Origin: Proteiniclasticum sediminis
GTDB lineage: Bacteria > Bacillota > Clostridia > Clostridiales > Clostridiaceae
NCBI RefSeq assembly: GCF_018128025.1
Contig: NZ_JAGSCS010000014.1
Coordinates: forward strand, 1-64,000
DNA: 64,000 bases
Direction of reading: 5' to 3'
Position numbers and translations under genes: made by a program. This document shows positions 1 to 6,147 of the stretch, in pieces (the first letter of the stretch is position 1; each line of letters begins with the position of its first letter). The notes beneath the pieces were generated by a model, which was not told the DNA's origin, made no database searches, and worked only from the letters and a program-made list of their open reading frames with translations.

Positions 1-71
1 CGACGGTTAAGCCTATAGGTGCCGATGATACTGCAGGGGCAGCTCTGTGGGAAAGTAGGGGGATGCCAGTT
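1..71 (+). rRNA. rrf: 5S rRNA, 3' part (cut by window edge)
   Basis: The first ~70 bases are nearly identical to the 3' two thirds of the complete 5S gene at 4579-4695, including the CCGATGATACTGCAGGGG stretch, so this is the end of a 5S gene whose 5' part lies outside the window. It differs from the other copy by a few bases, including CGACGG versus CGAAGG near the cut. It probably ends an rRNA operon. Confidence 0.9.
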
Positions 72-77
72 ACAGAG

Positions 78-107
78 TCCTTGGACGTTTGTCCAGGGGC
101 TTTTTTT
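78..107 (+). terminator. Intrinsic terminator after 5S rRNA
   Basis: The arms CCTTGGAC and GTCCAGGG form an 8-bp hairpin with a GTTT loop, followed by seven T residues at 101-107. It closes the upstream rRNA transcript before the hyd leader promoter. Confidence 0.8.
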
Positions 108-154
108 CATCGTAAAATATATTTCATTCCATGATATAAAATTAACAATAATCC

Positions 155-163
155 TGCTATAAT
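155..163 (+). promoter_or_regulatory. Extended -10 promoter of the hyd maturation operon
   Basis: TGCTATAAT is a perfect extended -10 element. No good -35 hexamer lies 17 bp upstream, which is usual for extended -10 promoters. Transcription would start near 170, giving a ~140-nt leader before the first gene. Confidence 0.6.
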
Positions 164-169
164 GAACAT

Positions 170-298
170 GATGCGGAGAAAGGGATTCCTGACTCCAAAT
201 CCTTGAACAGGACTGGTACTGACCCCTAAGATTCGTCTGCGGGGAAAGGCGCAGGAGGAAAGGTTATTTTCGTGCGCCTTGCGGCGCACTTTTTTATT
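170..298 (+). promoter_or_regulatory. Riboswitch-like transcription attenuator of unknown class
   Basis: The leader ends in an intrinsic terminator: arms 272-278 (GTGCGCC) and 283-289 (GGCGCAC), then a T-run at 290-295. The 5' terminator arm can also pair with GGCGCA at 248-253, giving an antiterminator. That segment is in turn sequestered by a hairpin CTGCG (237-241)/CGCAG (250-254). These three mutually exclusive helices are the usual OFF-switch logic. The upstream 170-236 part holds short possible helices. I find no T-box, SAM, TPP, FMN, cobalamin, glycine or fluoride signature. It lies directly before the hydrogenase maturation operon. Confidence 0.6.
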
Positions 299-312
299 TG
301 GGAGGAAAGATC

Positions 313-573
313 ATGGAAACACGAGTGGCCCTCATCGGCATCGTCATTGAAAACTATGAGTCTGCGGAAAAACTCAATTCGATTCTTCACAGCTACGGGG
401 AATATGTCATCGGACGCATGGGCATCCCCTATCGGGAAAAAGGAATTAACCTCATCTCCCTGGCCGTGGATGCCCCCCAGGCGGTCATCAGCGCTCTTGC
501 AGGAAAACTGGGCATGCTCCCCGGGGTCTCATCCAAGACCATCTATGCCCATAGTGCAGGAGAAAAAGGATGA
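313..573 (+). CDS. TM1266-type iron-only hydrogenase system regulator
   Basis: This 86-aa protein matches the small ACT-like (NikR C-terminal-like) family typified by TM1266, which is regularly encoded beside [FeFe]-hydrogenase maturation genes. Seen: METRVALIGIVIENYESAEKLN opening split as a beta strand and helix, then the GINLISLAVDAP strand typical of ACT folds. The start at 313 was chosen because GGGAGGAAAG sits just upstream; a TTG at 298 precedes that site. Its last codons overlap the hydE start, so translation is coupled. It has no DNA-binding domain of its own, so the regulator role is inferred from family context. Confidence 0.8.
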   Translation: METRVALIGIVIENYESAEKLNSILHSYGEYVIGRMGIPYREKGINLISLAVDAPQAVISALAGKLGMLPGVSSKTIYAHSAGEKG

Positions 574-1670
574 GAACAAATCAGCAAAGGATCCTCGAGC
601 TTTTCCAGAGCCATATTCTCCCCCAGGAGGACCTCACGGCGCTCCTCACCACCTATACTCCGGAGGATCTCGCCTATGCCCAGTCCCTGGCGAAAAAGCT
701 TCGGGAAGAGCATTATGGGAACACCGTCTATATCCGGGGCCTCATTGAACTCACCAGCTACTGCCGCTGCGACTGCCATTACTGCGGCATCCGGGCGGGA
801 AATCCCACGGCGGAGCGCTACCGGCTGACCCCGGAGGAGGTGCTTGCCTGCTGCAGCAACGGCTATGCCCTGGGATTTCGGACCTTTGTCCTCCAGGGTG
901 GAGAAGACCCCTATTTTACCGATGAGGTGCTGGTTCCTCTTATTCAGGAGATTCGCCGGCGCTACCCGGACTGTGCCATCACCCTATCCCTCGGGGAGCG
1001 CCCCAGATCGAGCTATGCCGCCCTTTTTGAAGCGGGGGCAAACCGTTACCTTCTCCGCCATGAAACGGCGGATGAGGCCCACTACCGCCTTCTGCACCCA
1101 AAAGGCCAGGAGCTTTCCCAGCGAATCGCCCATCTGGAAATGCTCCAGGAACTGGGGTATCAGATCGGCACAGGATTCATGGTGGGATCCCCGGGCCAGA
1201 CCCCGGAGGCCTTGGCCAAGGATCTCCTTCTTCTGCAGAAGCTGGATCCCGAAATGGTGGGCATCGGACCCTTTGTACCCCATCATGCCAGCCGCTTCAA
1301 GGATGAACCCGCCGGCTCCGTGGAGCTGACGCTCTTTCTTCTGGCTCTCATCCGAATCATGCTTCCAAAGGCCCTCATTCCGGCCACCACATCCTTAGCG
1401 ACCCTGGATGGACTGGGGCGGGAAAAGGGCATGGCCTCGGGAGCTAATGTGGTGATGCCGAATCTTTCCCCCCAGGAAGTCCGAAAAAAATATCTTCTCT
1501 ATGACAATAAGGCCTTTACGGGTTCAGAGGCAGCGGAAAGCCTCGAGAAACTGAAAACATCCATGGCGGCCATCGGGTTAGCCGTGGTGGTTCACCGAGG
1601 GGATCCCGTGGACCGATTAACCTCCTCTATCCAGGTACAATCCGCGAAAGGAAGCGAAAAACATGTATAA
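570..1670 (+). CDS. hydE: [FeFe]-hydrogenase H-cluster maturase HydE (radical SAM)
   Basis: HydE is a radical-SAM enzyme acting on the organometallic precursor made by HydG during assembly of the 2Fe subcluster of the H-cluster. The 366-aa length fits the family. The [4Fe-4S]-binding CxxxCxxC motif is C65, C69 and C72, with an extra Cys at 67, followed by the TIM-barrel motif LQGGEDP near residue 110. The gene overlaps its upstream neighbour by 4 bp (ATGA-type) and hydG by 8 bp, so the operon is tightly coupled. The hydrogenase catalytic subunit itself is not in this window. Confidence 0.95.
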   Translation: MRTNQQRILELFQSHILPQEDLTALLTTYTPEDLAYAQSLAKKLREEHYGNTVYIRGLIELTSYCRCDCHYCGIRAGNPTAERYRLTPEEVLACCSNGYALGFRTFVLQGGEDPYFTDEVLVPLIQEIRRRYPDCAITLSLGERPRSSYAALFEAGANRYLLRHETADEAHYRLLHPKGQELSQRIAHLEMLQELGYQIGTGFMVGSPGQTPEALAKDLLLLQKLDPEMVGIGPFVPHHASRFKDEPAGSVELTLFLLALIRIMLPKALIPATTSLATLDGLGREKGMASGANVVMPNLSPQEVRKKYLLYDNKAFTGSEAAESLEKLKTSMAAIGLAVVVHRGDPVDRLTSSIQVQSAKGSEKHV

Positions 1671-3081
1671 TCCAAAATCCAAAAAGGCCGAAGAGTTCAT
1701 CCACGACGGCGAAATTCTGGAAACGCTCCAGTATGCAGAAGACCACGCCCAAGACCGGCCTCTCATCGAAGCCATCCTCCGAAAGGCCCAGCGCGGCGAG
1801 GGACTCAGTCACCGGGAAGCTGCCGTGCTTCTGGACTGCAGTCTTCCGGATCTCAACGACAAGATCTATACTTTAGCGGCACAAATCAAGGAACGATTTT
1901 ACGGGAACCGGATTGTCATGTTTGCGCCCCTTTACCTGTCCAACTACTGCGTCAACGGCTGTGTTTACTGTCCCTATCATCTCCAGAACAAGACCATCCC
2001 AAGGAAAAAGCTCACGCAGGAGGAAATCGTGGCAGAAGTCATGGCGCTCCAGGACATGGGCCATAAGCGCCTGGCCCTGGAAACGGGAGAGGATCCCCTC
2101 CATGCCCCCATTGAGTACGTGCTGGAAAGCATTAAGACCATCTACGGCATCAAGCATAAAAACGGCGCCATTCGCCGGGTAAACGTCAACATTGCCGCCA
2201 CCACCGTGGAAAATTACAGGAAGCTGGCCGATGCCGGCATCGGCACCTACATCCTTTTCCAGGAAACCTACCATAGGAAAAGCTACGAGGAGCTTCATCC
2301 CACGGGTCCCAAGCACAACTACGCCTATCATACGGAAGCCATGGACCGGGCCATGGAAGGGGGCATCGACGATGTGGGCCTCGGCGTTCTCTTTGGACTG
2401 GAGCGTTACCGGTATGAGTTCACCGGGCTTCTTCTCCATGCAGAGCATCTGGAGGCTGCCTATGGGGTGGGACCGCACACCGTCAGTGTTCCGCGGATCC
2501 GCAACGCCAATGATATTGTGGCGGACTCCTTCACCAACGGGATCAGTGATGAGACCTTTGCCAAAATTGTGGCCTGTCTTCGCATTGCCATTCCCTATAC
2601 GGGGATGATCGTCTCCACCCGGGAAAGCCAAGCCTGCCGGGAAAAAGCCCTGAAGCTGGGGATCTCCCAGATCAGCGGCGGCTCCCGAACCAGCGTGGGT
2701 GGCTATGCCCAGGGGGAATCGGAGGAGGAGAGCACGGAGCAGTTCGATGTGAGCGACCGAAGGTCCCTGGACGAGATCGTTCGCTGGCTCATGGATATGG
2801 GGCATATTCCCAGCTTCTGCACTGCCTGCTATCGGGAAGGCCGAACGGGCGACCGGTTCATGATGCTGCTCAAGAGCGGACAGATTCAGAACTGCTGCCA
2901 TCCCAATGCATTAATGACCCTGAAGGAGTACCTTCAGGACTATGCTTCGCCCGAAACCAGGATCCGCGGAGAAGCCCTCATTGAAAAAGAACTGTTCAAA
3001 GTGACGAACCCTAAGGTGCGGCGTCTGGCGGAGGAGAATCTTCTGGAGATCAGCAGCGGCAAGCGGGACTTCAGGTTTTAA
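1663..3081 (+). CDS. hydG: [FeFe]-hydrogenase maturase HydG (tyrosine lyase, radical SAM)
   Basis: HydG cleaves tyrosine to p-cresol and delivers CO and CN as an iron synthon for the H-cluster. Seen in this 472-aa protein: the radical-SAM CxxxCxxC motif at C96, C100 and C103, and the C-terminal CX2CX22C motif at C386, C389 and C412, which in HydG holds the second, five-iron cluster. Both are complete, so the enzyme should be functional. It shares homology with ThiH but the C-terminal cysteines separate the two. The start overlaps the end of hydE. Confidence 0.97.
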   Translation: MYNPKSKKAEEFIHDGEILETLQYAEDHAQDRPLIEAILRKAQRGEGLSHREAAVLLDCSLPDLNDKIYTLAAQIKERFYGNRIVMFAPLYLSNYCVNGCVYCPYHLQNKTIPRKKLTQEEIVAEVMALQDMGHKRLALETGEDPLHAPIEYVLESIKTIYGIKHKNGAIRRVNVNIAATTVENYRKLADAGIGTYILFQETYHRKSYEELHPTGPKHNYAYHTEAMDRAMEGGIDDVGLGVLFGLERYRYEFTGLLLHAEHLEAAYGVGPHTVSVPRIRNANDIVADSFTNGISDETFAKIVACLRIAIPYTGMIVSTRESQACREKALKLGISQISGGSRTSVGGYAQGESEEESTEQFDVSDRRSLDEIVRWLMDMGHIPSFCTACYREGRTGDRFMMLLKSGQIQNCCHPNALMTLKEYLQDYASPETRIRGEALIEKELFKVTNPKVRRLAEENLLEISSGKRDFRF

Positions 3082-3091
3082 GGAGAAATAT

Positions 3092-4303
3092 ATGGGAATG
3101 AATGAAACACCCCGAAGCGAACGCCTCCACATCGGGATTTTCGGACGGATGAATTCCGGAAAGTCCAGCCTCATCAACGCCATGACCGGACAGCATCTTT
3201 CCATCGTCTCGGAGACTCCGGGCACCACCACCGACCCCGTGGCGAAATCCATGGAGATCCTTCCCCTAGGGCCTGTGGTTCTTCTGGATACCCCGGGTCT
3301 GGATGATGAAGGGGAGCTGGGCCTCCTACGGGTAAAGCGAGGTTACCAGGTCCTGGAGAAAACCGATATTGCCCTGGTGGTGGTGGATGCCAAAGAGGGG
3401 ATGACGGCCATGGATGAAACCATCCTTCAGCGCATCCAGGAAAAGGCCATCCCCCATCTGGTGGTGTTCAGCAAGGGGGACCTCCTCCAGGAAGGGATCC
3501 CGGGAGCAGATGCCCAAGGGGCTGATCGGATTACTGTCAGCGCGAAGACGGGAGAGAATATTCGGGAGCTCCGGGAAAAGCTGGCCCGACTTCCCCGCAA
3601 AGAAGGGGAGGAGAAACGGCTGGTAGCAGATCTTCTTTCGCCGGGGGATCTCGTCATCCTGGTGGTGCCCGTGGATTCGGCAGCGCCCAAGGGAAGACTG
3701 ATCCTCCCCCAGCAGCAGGCCATCCGGGATATCCTGGATGCCCGAGCCCAGGCTCTGGTGGTCCAGACGGACCAGCTGAAAAGCGCCCTGGAAATTGCGG
3801 GGAAAAAGCCCAGGCTTGTCATCACCGATAGCCAGGCTTTTGGAGAGGTGAAAAAGATCGTGCCGGAAGACGTGGAACTCACCAGTTTCTCCATTCTTCT
3901 TTCGCGCTACAAAGGGGACCTGGAAGGCGCCGTGAAGGGGGCAAGAACCCTGGATCAGCTGGAGGAGGGGGATAGGATCCTCATTGCGGAGGGCTGCACC
4001 CATCACCGGCAGTGTGATGACATCGGTACCGTCAAGCTTCCGGCCTGGATCAAAAAGCATACGGGAAAAAACCTCATCATCGAGCATTCTTCAGGAACCT
4101 TCTATCCGGAGGAGCTGGAGCGCTATGCTTTAGTGGTGCACTGCGGAGGATGCATGCTCCAGGAAAAGGAGATGCAGGGGAGAATCAAAAAGTCCAAGGA
4201 AGCCGAAACCCCCATGACCAATTATGGAATCCTCATCGCCCACATGAACGGCATCCTGGAACGAAGCATCCGTCCCTTTGCCACCAAGGAGCATGGCCTT
4301 TGA
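3092..4303 (+). CDS. hydF: [FeFe]-hydrogenase maturation GTPase/scaffold HydF
   Basis: HydF is the scaffold GTPase on which the 2Fe subcluster is carried before transfer to HydA. Domain order in 403 aa: Era-like GTPase with P-loop GRMNSGKS (18-25), switch GTTTD near 45 and DTPG near 67; a dimerisation region; then the cluster-binding C-terminal domain with C302-x-H304 and HCxxC (C351, C354), matching the family CxHx(46-53)HCxxC pattern. It is the last gene of the operon, 10 bp after hydG, and is followed by a strong terminator. Confidence 0.96.
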   Translation: MGMNETPRSERLHIGIFGRMNSGKSSLINAMTGQHLSIVSETPGTTTDPVAKSMEILPLGPVVLLDTPGLDDEGELGLLRVKRGYQVLEKTDIALVVVDAKEGMTAMDETILQRIQEKAIPHLVVFSKGDLLQEGIPGADAQGADRITVSAKTGENIRELREKLARLPRKEGEEKRLVADLLSPGDLVILVVPVDSAAPKGRLILPQQQAIRDILDARAQALVVQTDQLKSALEIAGKKPRLVITDSQAFGEVKKIVPEDVELTSFSILLSRYKGDLEGAVKGARTLDQLEEGDRILIAEGCTHHRQCDDIGTVKLPAWIKKHTGKNLIIEHSSGTFYPEELERYALVVHCGGCMLQEKEMQGRIKKSKEAETPMTNYGILIAHMNGILERSIRPFATKEHGL

Positions 4304-4327
4304 AGCCCTAAATCTGCAGGTTTTCCA

Positions 4328-4364
4328 AAGCCTCCTTTTCCCTCAGGGGAAAGGAGGCTTTTTT
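4328..4364 (+). terminator. Terminator of the hyd operon
   Basis: AAGCCTCC...GGAGGCTT forms a long GC-rich hairpin (with TTTCCC/GGGGAAA continuing the stem) and is followed by a run of T. It lies 25 bp after the hydF stop. Confidence 0.9.
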
Positions 4365-4430
4365 GAGGAATCTGGTTGATTTCCAACGGAAAATTTCCGT
4401 GAAATACTTGACGGAGAAGCCCAAAAGAAG

Positions 4431-4459
4431 TTGACAGTTGGAATTGAAGACTCTATAAT
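4431..4459 (+). promoter_or_regulatory. Strong sigma-A promoter for 5S rRNA-tRNA cluster
   Basis: TTGACA (4431-4436), 17-bp spacer, TATAAT (4454-4459): a perfect consensus promoter. The leader that follows (about 4466-4578) contains two hairpins, TCAAAATTTA/TAAATTTTGA at about 4470-4496 and GTAAATT/AATTTAC around 4547-4575, which may be RNase processing stems ahead of 5S. Confidence 0.85.
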
Positions 4460-4578
4460 AATTATTGTTCTCAAAATTTATGAAAGTAAATTTTGAAAAA
4501 GCAATACGTGAAAACAATATTCTTGTTATGCACGTTTTGTATAGTAAATTCCGATGACTCGTCGGTAATTTACATCTA

Positions 4579-4695
4579 TCTGGTGCTGATGACTTATAGG
4601 GCTACACCCGTTTCCATTCCGAACACGAAGGTTAAGCCTATAGGTGCCGATGATACTGCAGGGGCAGCTCTGTGGGAAAGCAGGTTGACGCCAGA
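4579..4695 (+). rRNA. rrf: 5S ribosomal RNA
   Basis: About 117 nt with the conserved CCGAACACGAAGGTTAAG and GCCGATGATACTGC regions. The ends TCTGGTG and CGCCAGA pair to form helix I. No 23S gene precedes it; it lies directly after hydF with its own promoter, so this copy is separated from a full rRNA operon. It is co-transcribed with two tRNAs. Confidence 0.93.
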
Positions 4696-4699
4696 TCCC

Positions 4700-4776
4700 G
4701 GATCTTTAGCTCAGTTGGTTAGAGCAACCGGCTCATAACCGGTCGGCCCGGGGTTCGAGTCCCTGAAGGTCCACCA
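4700..4776 (+). tRNA. tRNA-Met (CAT)
   Basis: A 77-nt cloverleaf with acceptor GGATCTT/AAGGTCC, anticodon loop CTCATAA (CAT), T loop GTTCGAGTCC and an encoded CCA end. A CAT anticodon could also be a lysidine-modified tRNA-Ile; an elongator tRNA-Met is the simpler call. Confidence 0.88.
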
Positions 4777-4779
4777 TAT

Positions 4780-4855
4780 GGGGGTATAGCTCAGTTGGGA
4801 GAGCACCTGCCTTGCAAGCAGGGGGTCAAGGGTTCGAATCCCTTTATCTCCACCA
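4780..4855 (+). tRNA. tRNA-Ala (TGC)
   Basis: A 76-nt cloverleaf with acceptor GGGGGTA/TATCTCC, anticodon loop CTTGCAA (TGC), T loop GTTCGAATCC and an encoded CCA. It lies 3 bp after the tRNA-Met gene in the same transcript. Confidence 0.95.
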
Positions 4856-4858
4856 TAA

Positions 4859-4904
4859 GTAAATCCGAAATCTTCTACGAAGAAGATTTCGGATTTACTT
4901 TTTT
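4859..4904 (+). terminator. Terminator of 5S-tRNA cluster
   Basis: A 17-bp stem, opening with TAAATCCGAAA and closed by an ACGA loop, is followed by six T residues at 4899-4904. Confidence 0.9.
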
Positions 4905-4920
4905 GTGCTACAGTTCCTCA

Positions 4921-4942
4921 AAAAAAGCCCCAAAGGGGCTTT
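4921..4942 (-). terminator. Terminator of the YjbQ gene
   Basis: Read on the minus strand, AAAGCCCC-TTT-GGGGCTTT is followed by a run of T. It lies 30 bp past the stop of the minus-strand gene at 4973-5380. Confidence 0.85.
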
Positions 4943-4972
4943 AAATGTTTCTTAGGATAGAACGTTATAAGC

Positions 4973-5380
4973 TTATTCGCCCATGACCTGCACCAGGATT
5001 TTGCGCTCCCGGGGACCGTCAAACTCACAGAAGAAGATGCCTTGCCAGATGCCCATCTCCATGTGTCCCTTGTCCAGAATCAGGGTGGCGGAGTTGGTGA
5101 TGTTGATGGCCTTCAAATGGGCCTGGGCATTTCCTTCCATGTGCAGAAAACGGGGATCATCGGGGAAGGCTTTATTGAGCCCCAGGGTCAGGTCCTTCAG
5201 GACATCGGGATCCTGGTTCTCATTGATGCAGATTCCTCCGGTGGTATGGGTGGAATAGACAGTGACCAGACCCTCCTGGATTCCGGATTCTTTGAGTATC
5301 TGGCGGACTTCGTCGGTGATTTCCCGGAACTGGTCCTTGGTGATGGTGCTGATGGAGAAGGCTTTCTTATAGATTTTCAT
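4973..5380 (-). CDS. yjbQ: YjbQ/UPF0047 family protein
   Basis: A 135-aa protein of the YjbQ (UPF0047) family, which has a weak thiamine-phosphate-synthase activity in some members but no settled physiological role. Seen: the conserved core STHTTGGICINEN (about 44-56), FLHMEGNAQAHLKA (about 78-91), and GHMEMGIWQGIFFCEFDGPR toward the C-terminus split over two strands, with conserved His and Glu residues. Length is normal for the family. It is a single gene with its own terminator and convergent to the tRNA cluster. Confidence 0.85.
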   Translation of the reverse strand: MKIYKKAFSISTITKDQFREITDEVRQILKESGIQEGLVTVYSTHTTGGICINENQDPDVLKDLTLGLNKAFPDDPRFLHMEGNAQAHLKAINITNSATLILDKGHMEMGIWQGIFFCEFDGPRERKILVQVMGE

Positions 5381-5575
5381 GGCATATCCCCCCTTGCTCT
5401 TTTCTTCATTATAGACGATAAAGCCTAGGTTTTTCAGTGCATTCTGGGTCTTATCGGTGAATATTCTCTAAACGATAACAATTTATGGCCGGTTTTAGAT
5501 TATAATCGTAGTATAGTATCGAATTCGGCCCCGGGGAACGACTCAGCCCCCTAGGGCACAACAAAAGAGGTTAAA

Positions 5576-6100
5576 ATGAAACATCGCATTCTGCAGTTTT
5601 TTCGCCAGGGGAGCTATCATTTCCAGAAGCCCCCGGAGGCTTTTCTCAACGCATATCTGAAGCCCGAAGAAGTGAAGCTTTTCCATCGCCTGCGCCGGTC
5701 GGAGGCCTACCATGCCTATCTGGTGGCCCTGGGGGTAGCCAAAGAAGCCGAAAGTTCCGCCAAGGCGGAACTCGTTAAAATGGCTCTTTTCCACGACATC
5801 GGAAAAATCCAGTACCGCATCGGCCTTGGAGGAAAGAGCGCAGCCGTGGTTCTGAAAAAGCTCCTGGGAGAACATCTCCAGAGGATGGAGCGATTCCCCT
5901 TCGTGGCCTCCTATCTCTATCACGGAGAAATCGGCGAACGGATCCTTCGGGACCGGGGGATTTTTGAAGAGGCTCCCTATCTCTATGCCGTGGTGGGATA
6001 CCACCATAAGCCCCAGAATCTTCCCGCCTTGAACGAGGAAGAGAGGAAAAAAGCCCAAGCCGCCCTGGCGCTTCTCAAGCGCCACGATGACCGCTATTAA
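5576..6100 (+). CDS. HD-domain phosphohydrolase-like protein
   Basis: 174 aa. The metal-binding HD signature is HDIGK at 73-77, preceded by a conserved His at about residue 46 (AYHAYL) and followed by a YHHKPQ motif near 140, as in small HD-domain hydrolases of Bacillota. Substrate unknown; nucleotides or dinucleotides are usual for the superfamily. The ATG at 5576 follows an AAGAGG site. It is 48 bp upstream of the UPF0182 gene and may be co-transcribed with it. Confidence 0.75.
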   Translation: MKHRILQFFRQGSYHFQKPPEAFLNAYLKPEEVKLFHRLRRSEAYHAYLVALGVAKEAESSAKAELVKMALFHDIGKIQYRIGLGGKSAAVVLKKLLGEHLQRMERFPFVASYLYHGEIGERILRDRGIFEEAPYLYAVVGYHHKPQNLPALNEEERKKAQAALALLKRHDDRY

Positions 6101-6147
6101 GACCCCGCCACAGCACTGCCGTTAGATTTAAAGAATGGAGGAATCCC

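Noticed and set aside
1873-2901. 342-aa ORF antisense to hydG
   Set aside because: Shadow of a strongly conserved GC-rich gene; no ribosome site, composition of a complementary frame.
4493-4738. 81-aa ORF across the 5S leader, 5S and tRNA-Met
   Set aside because: Overlaps stable RNA genes; not translated.
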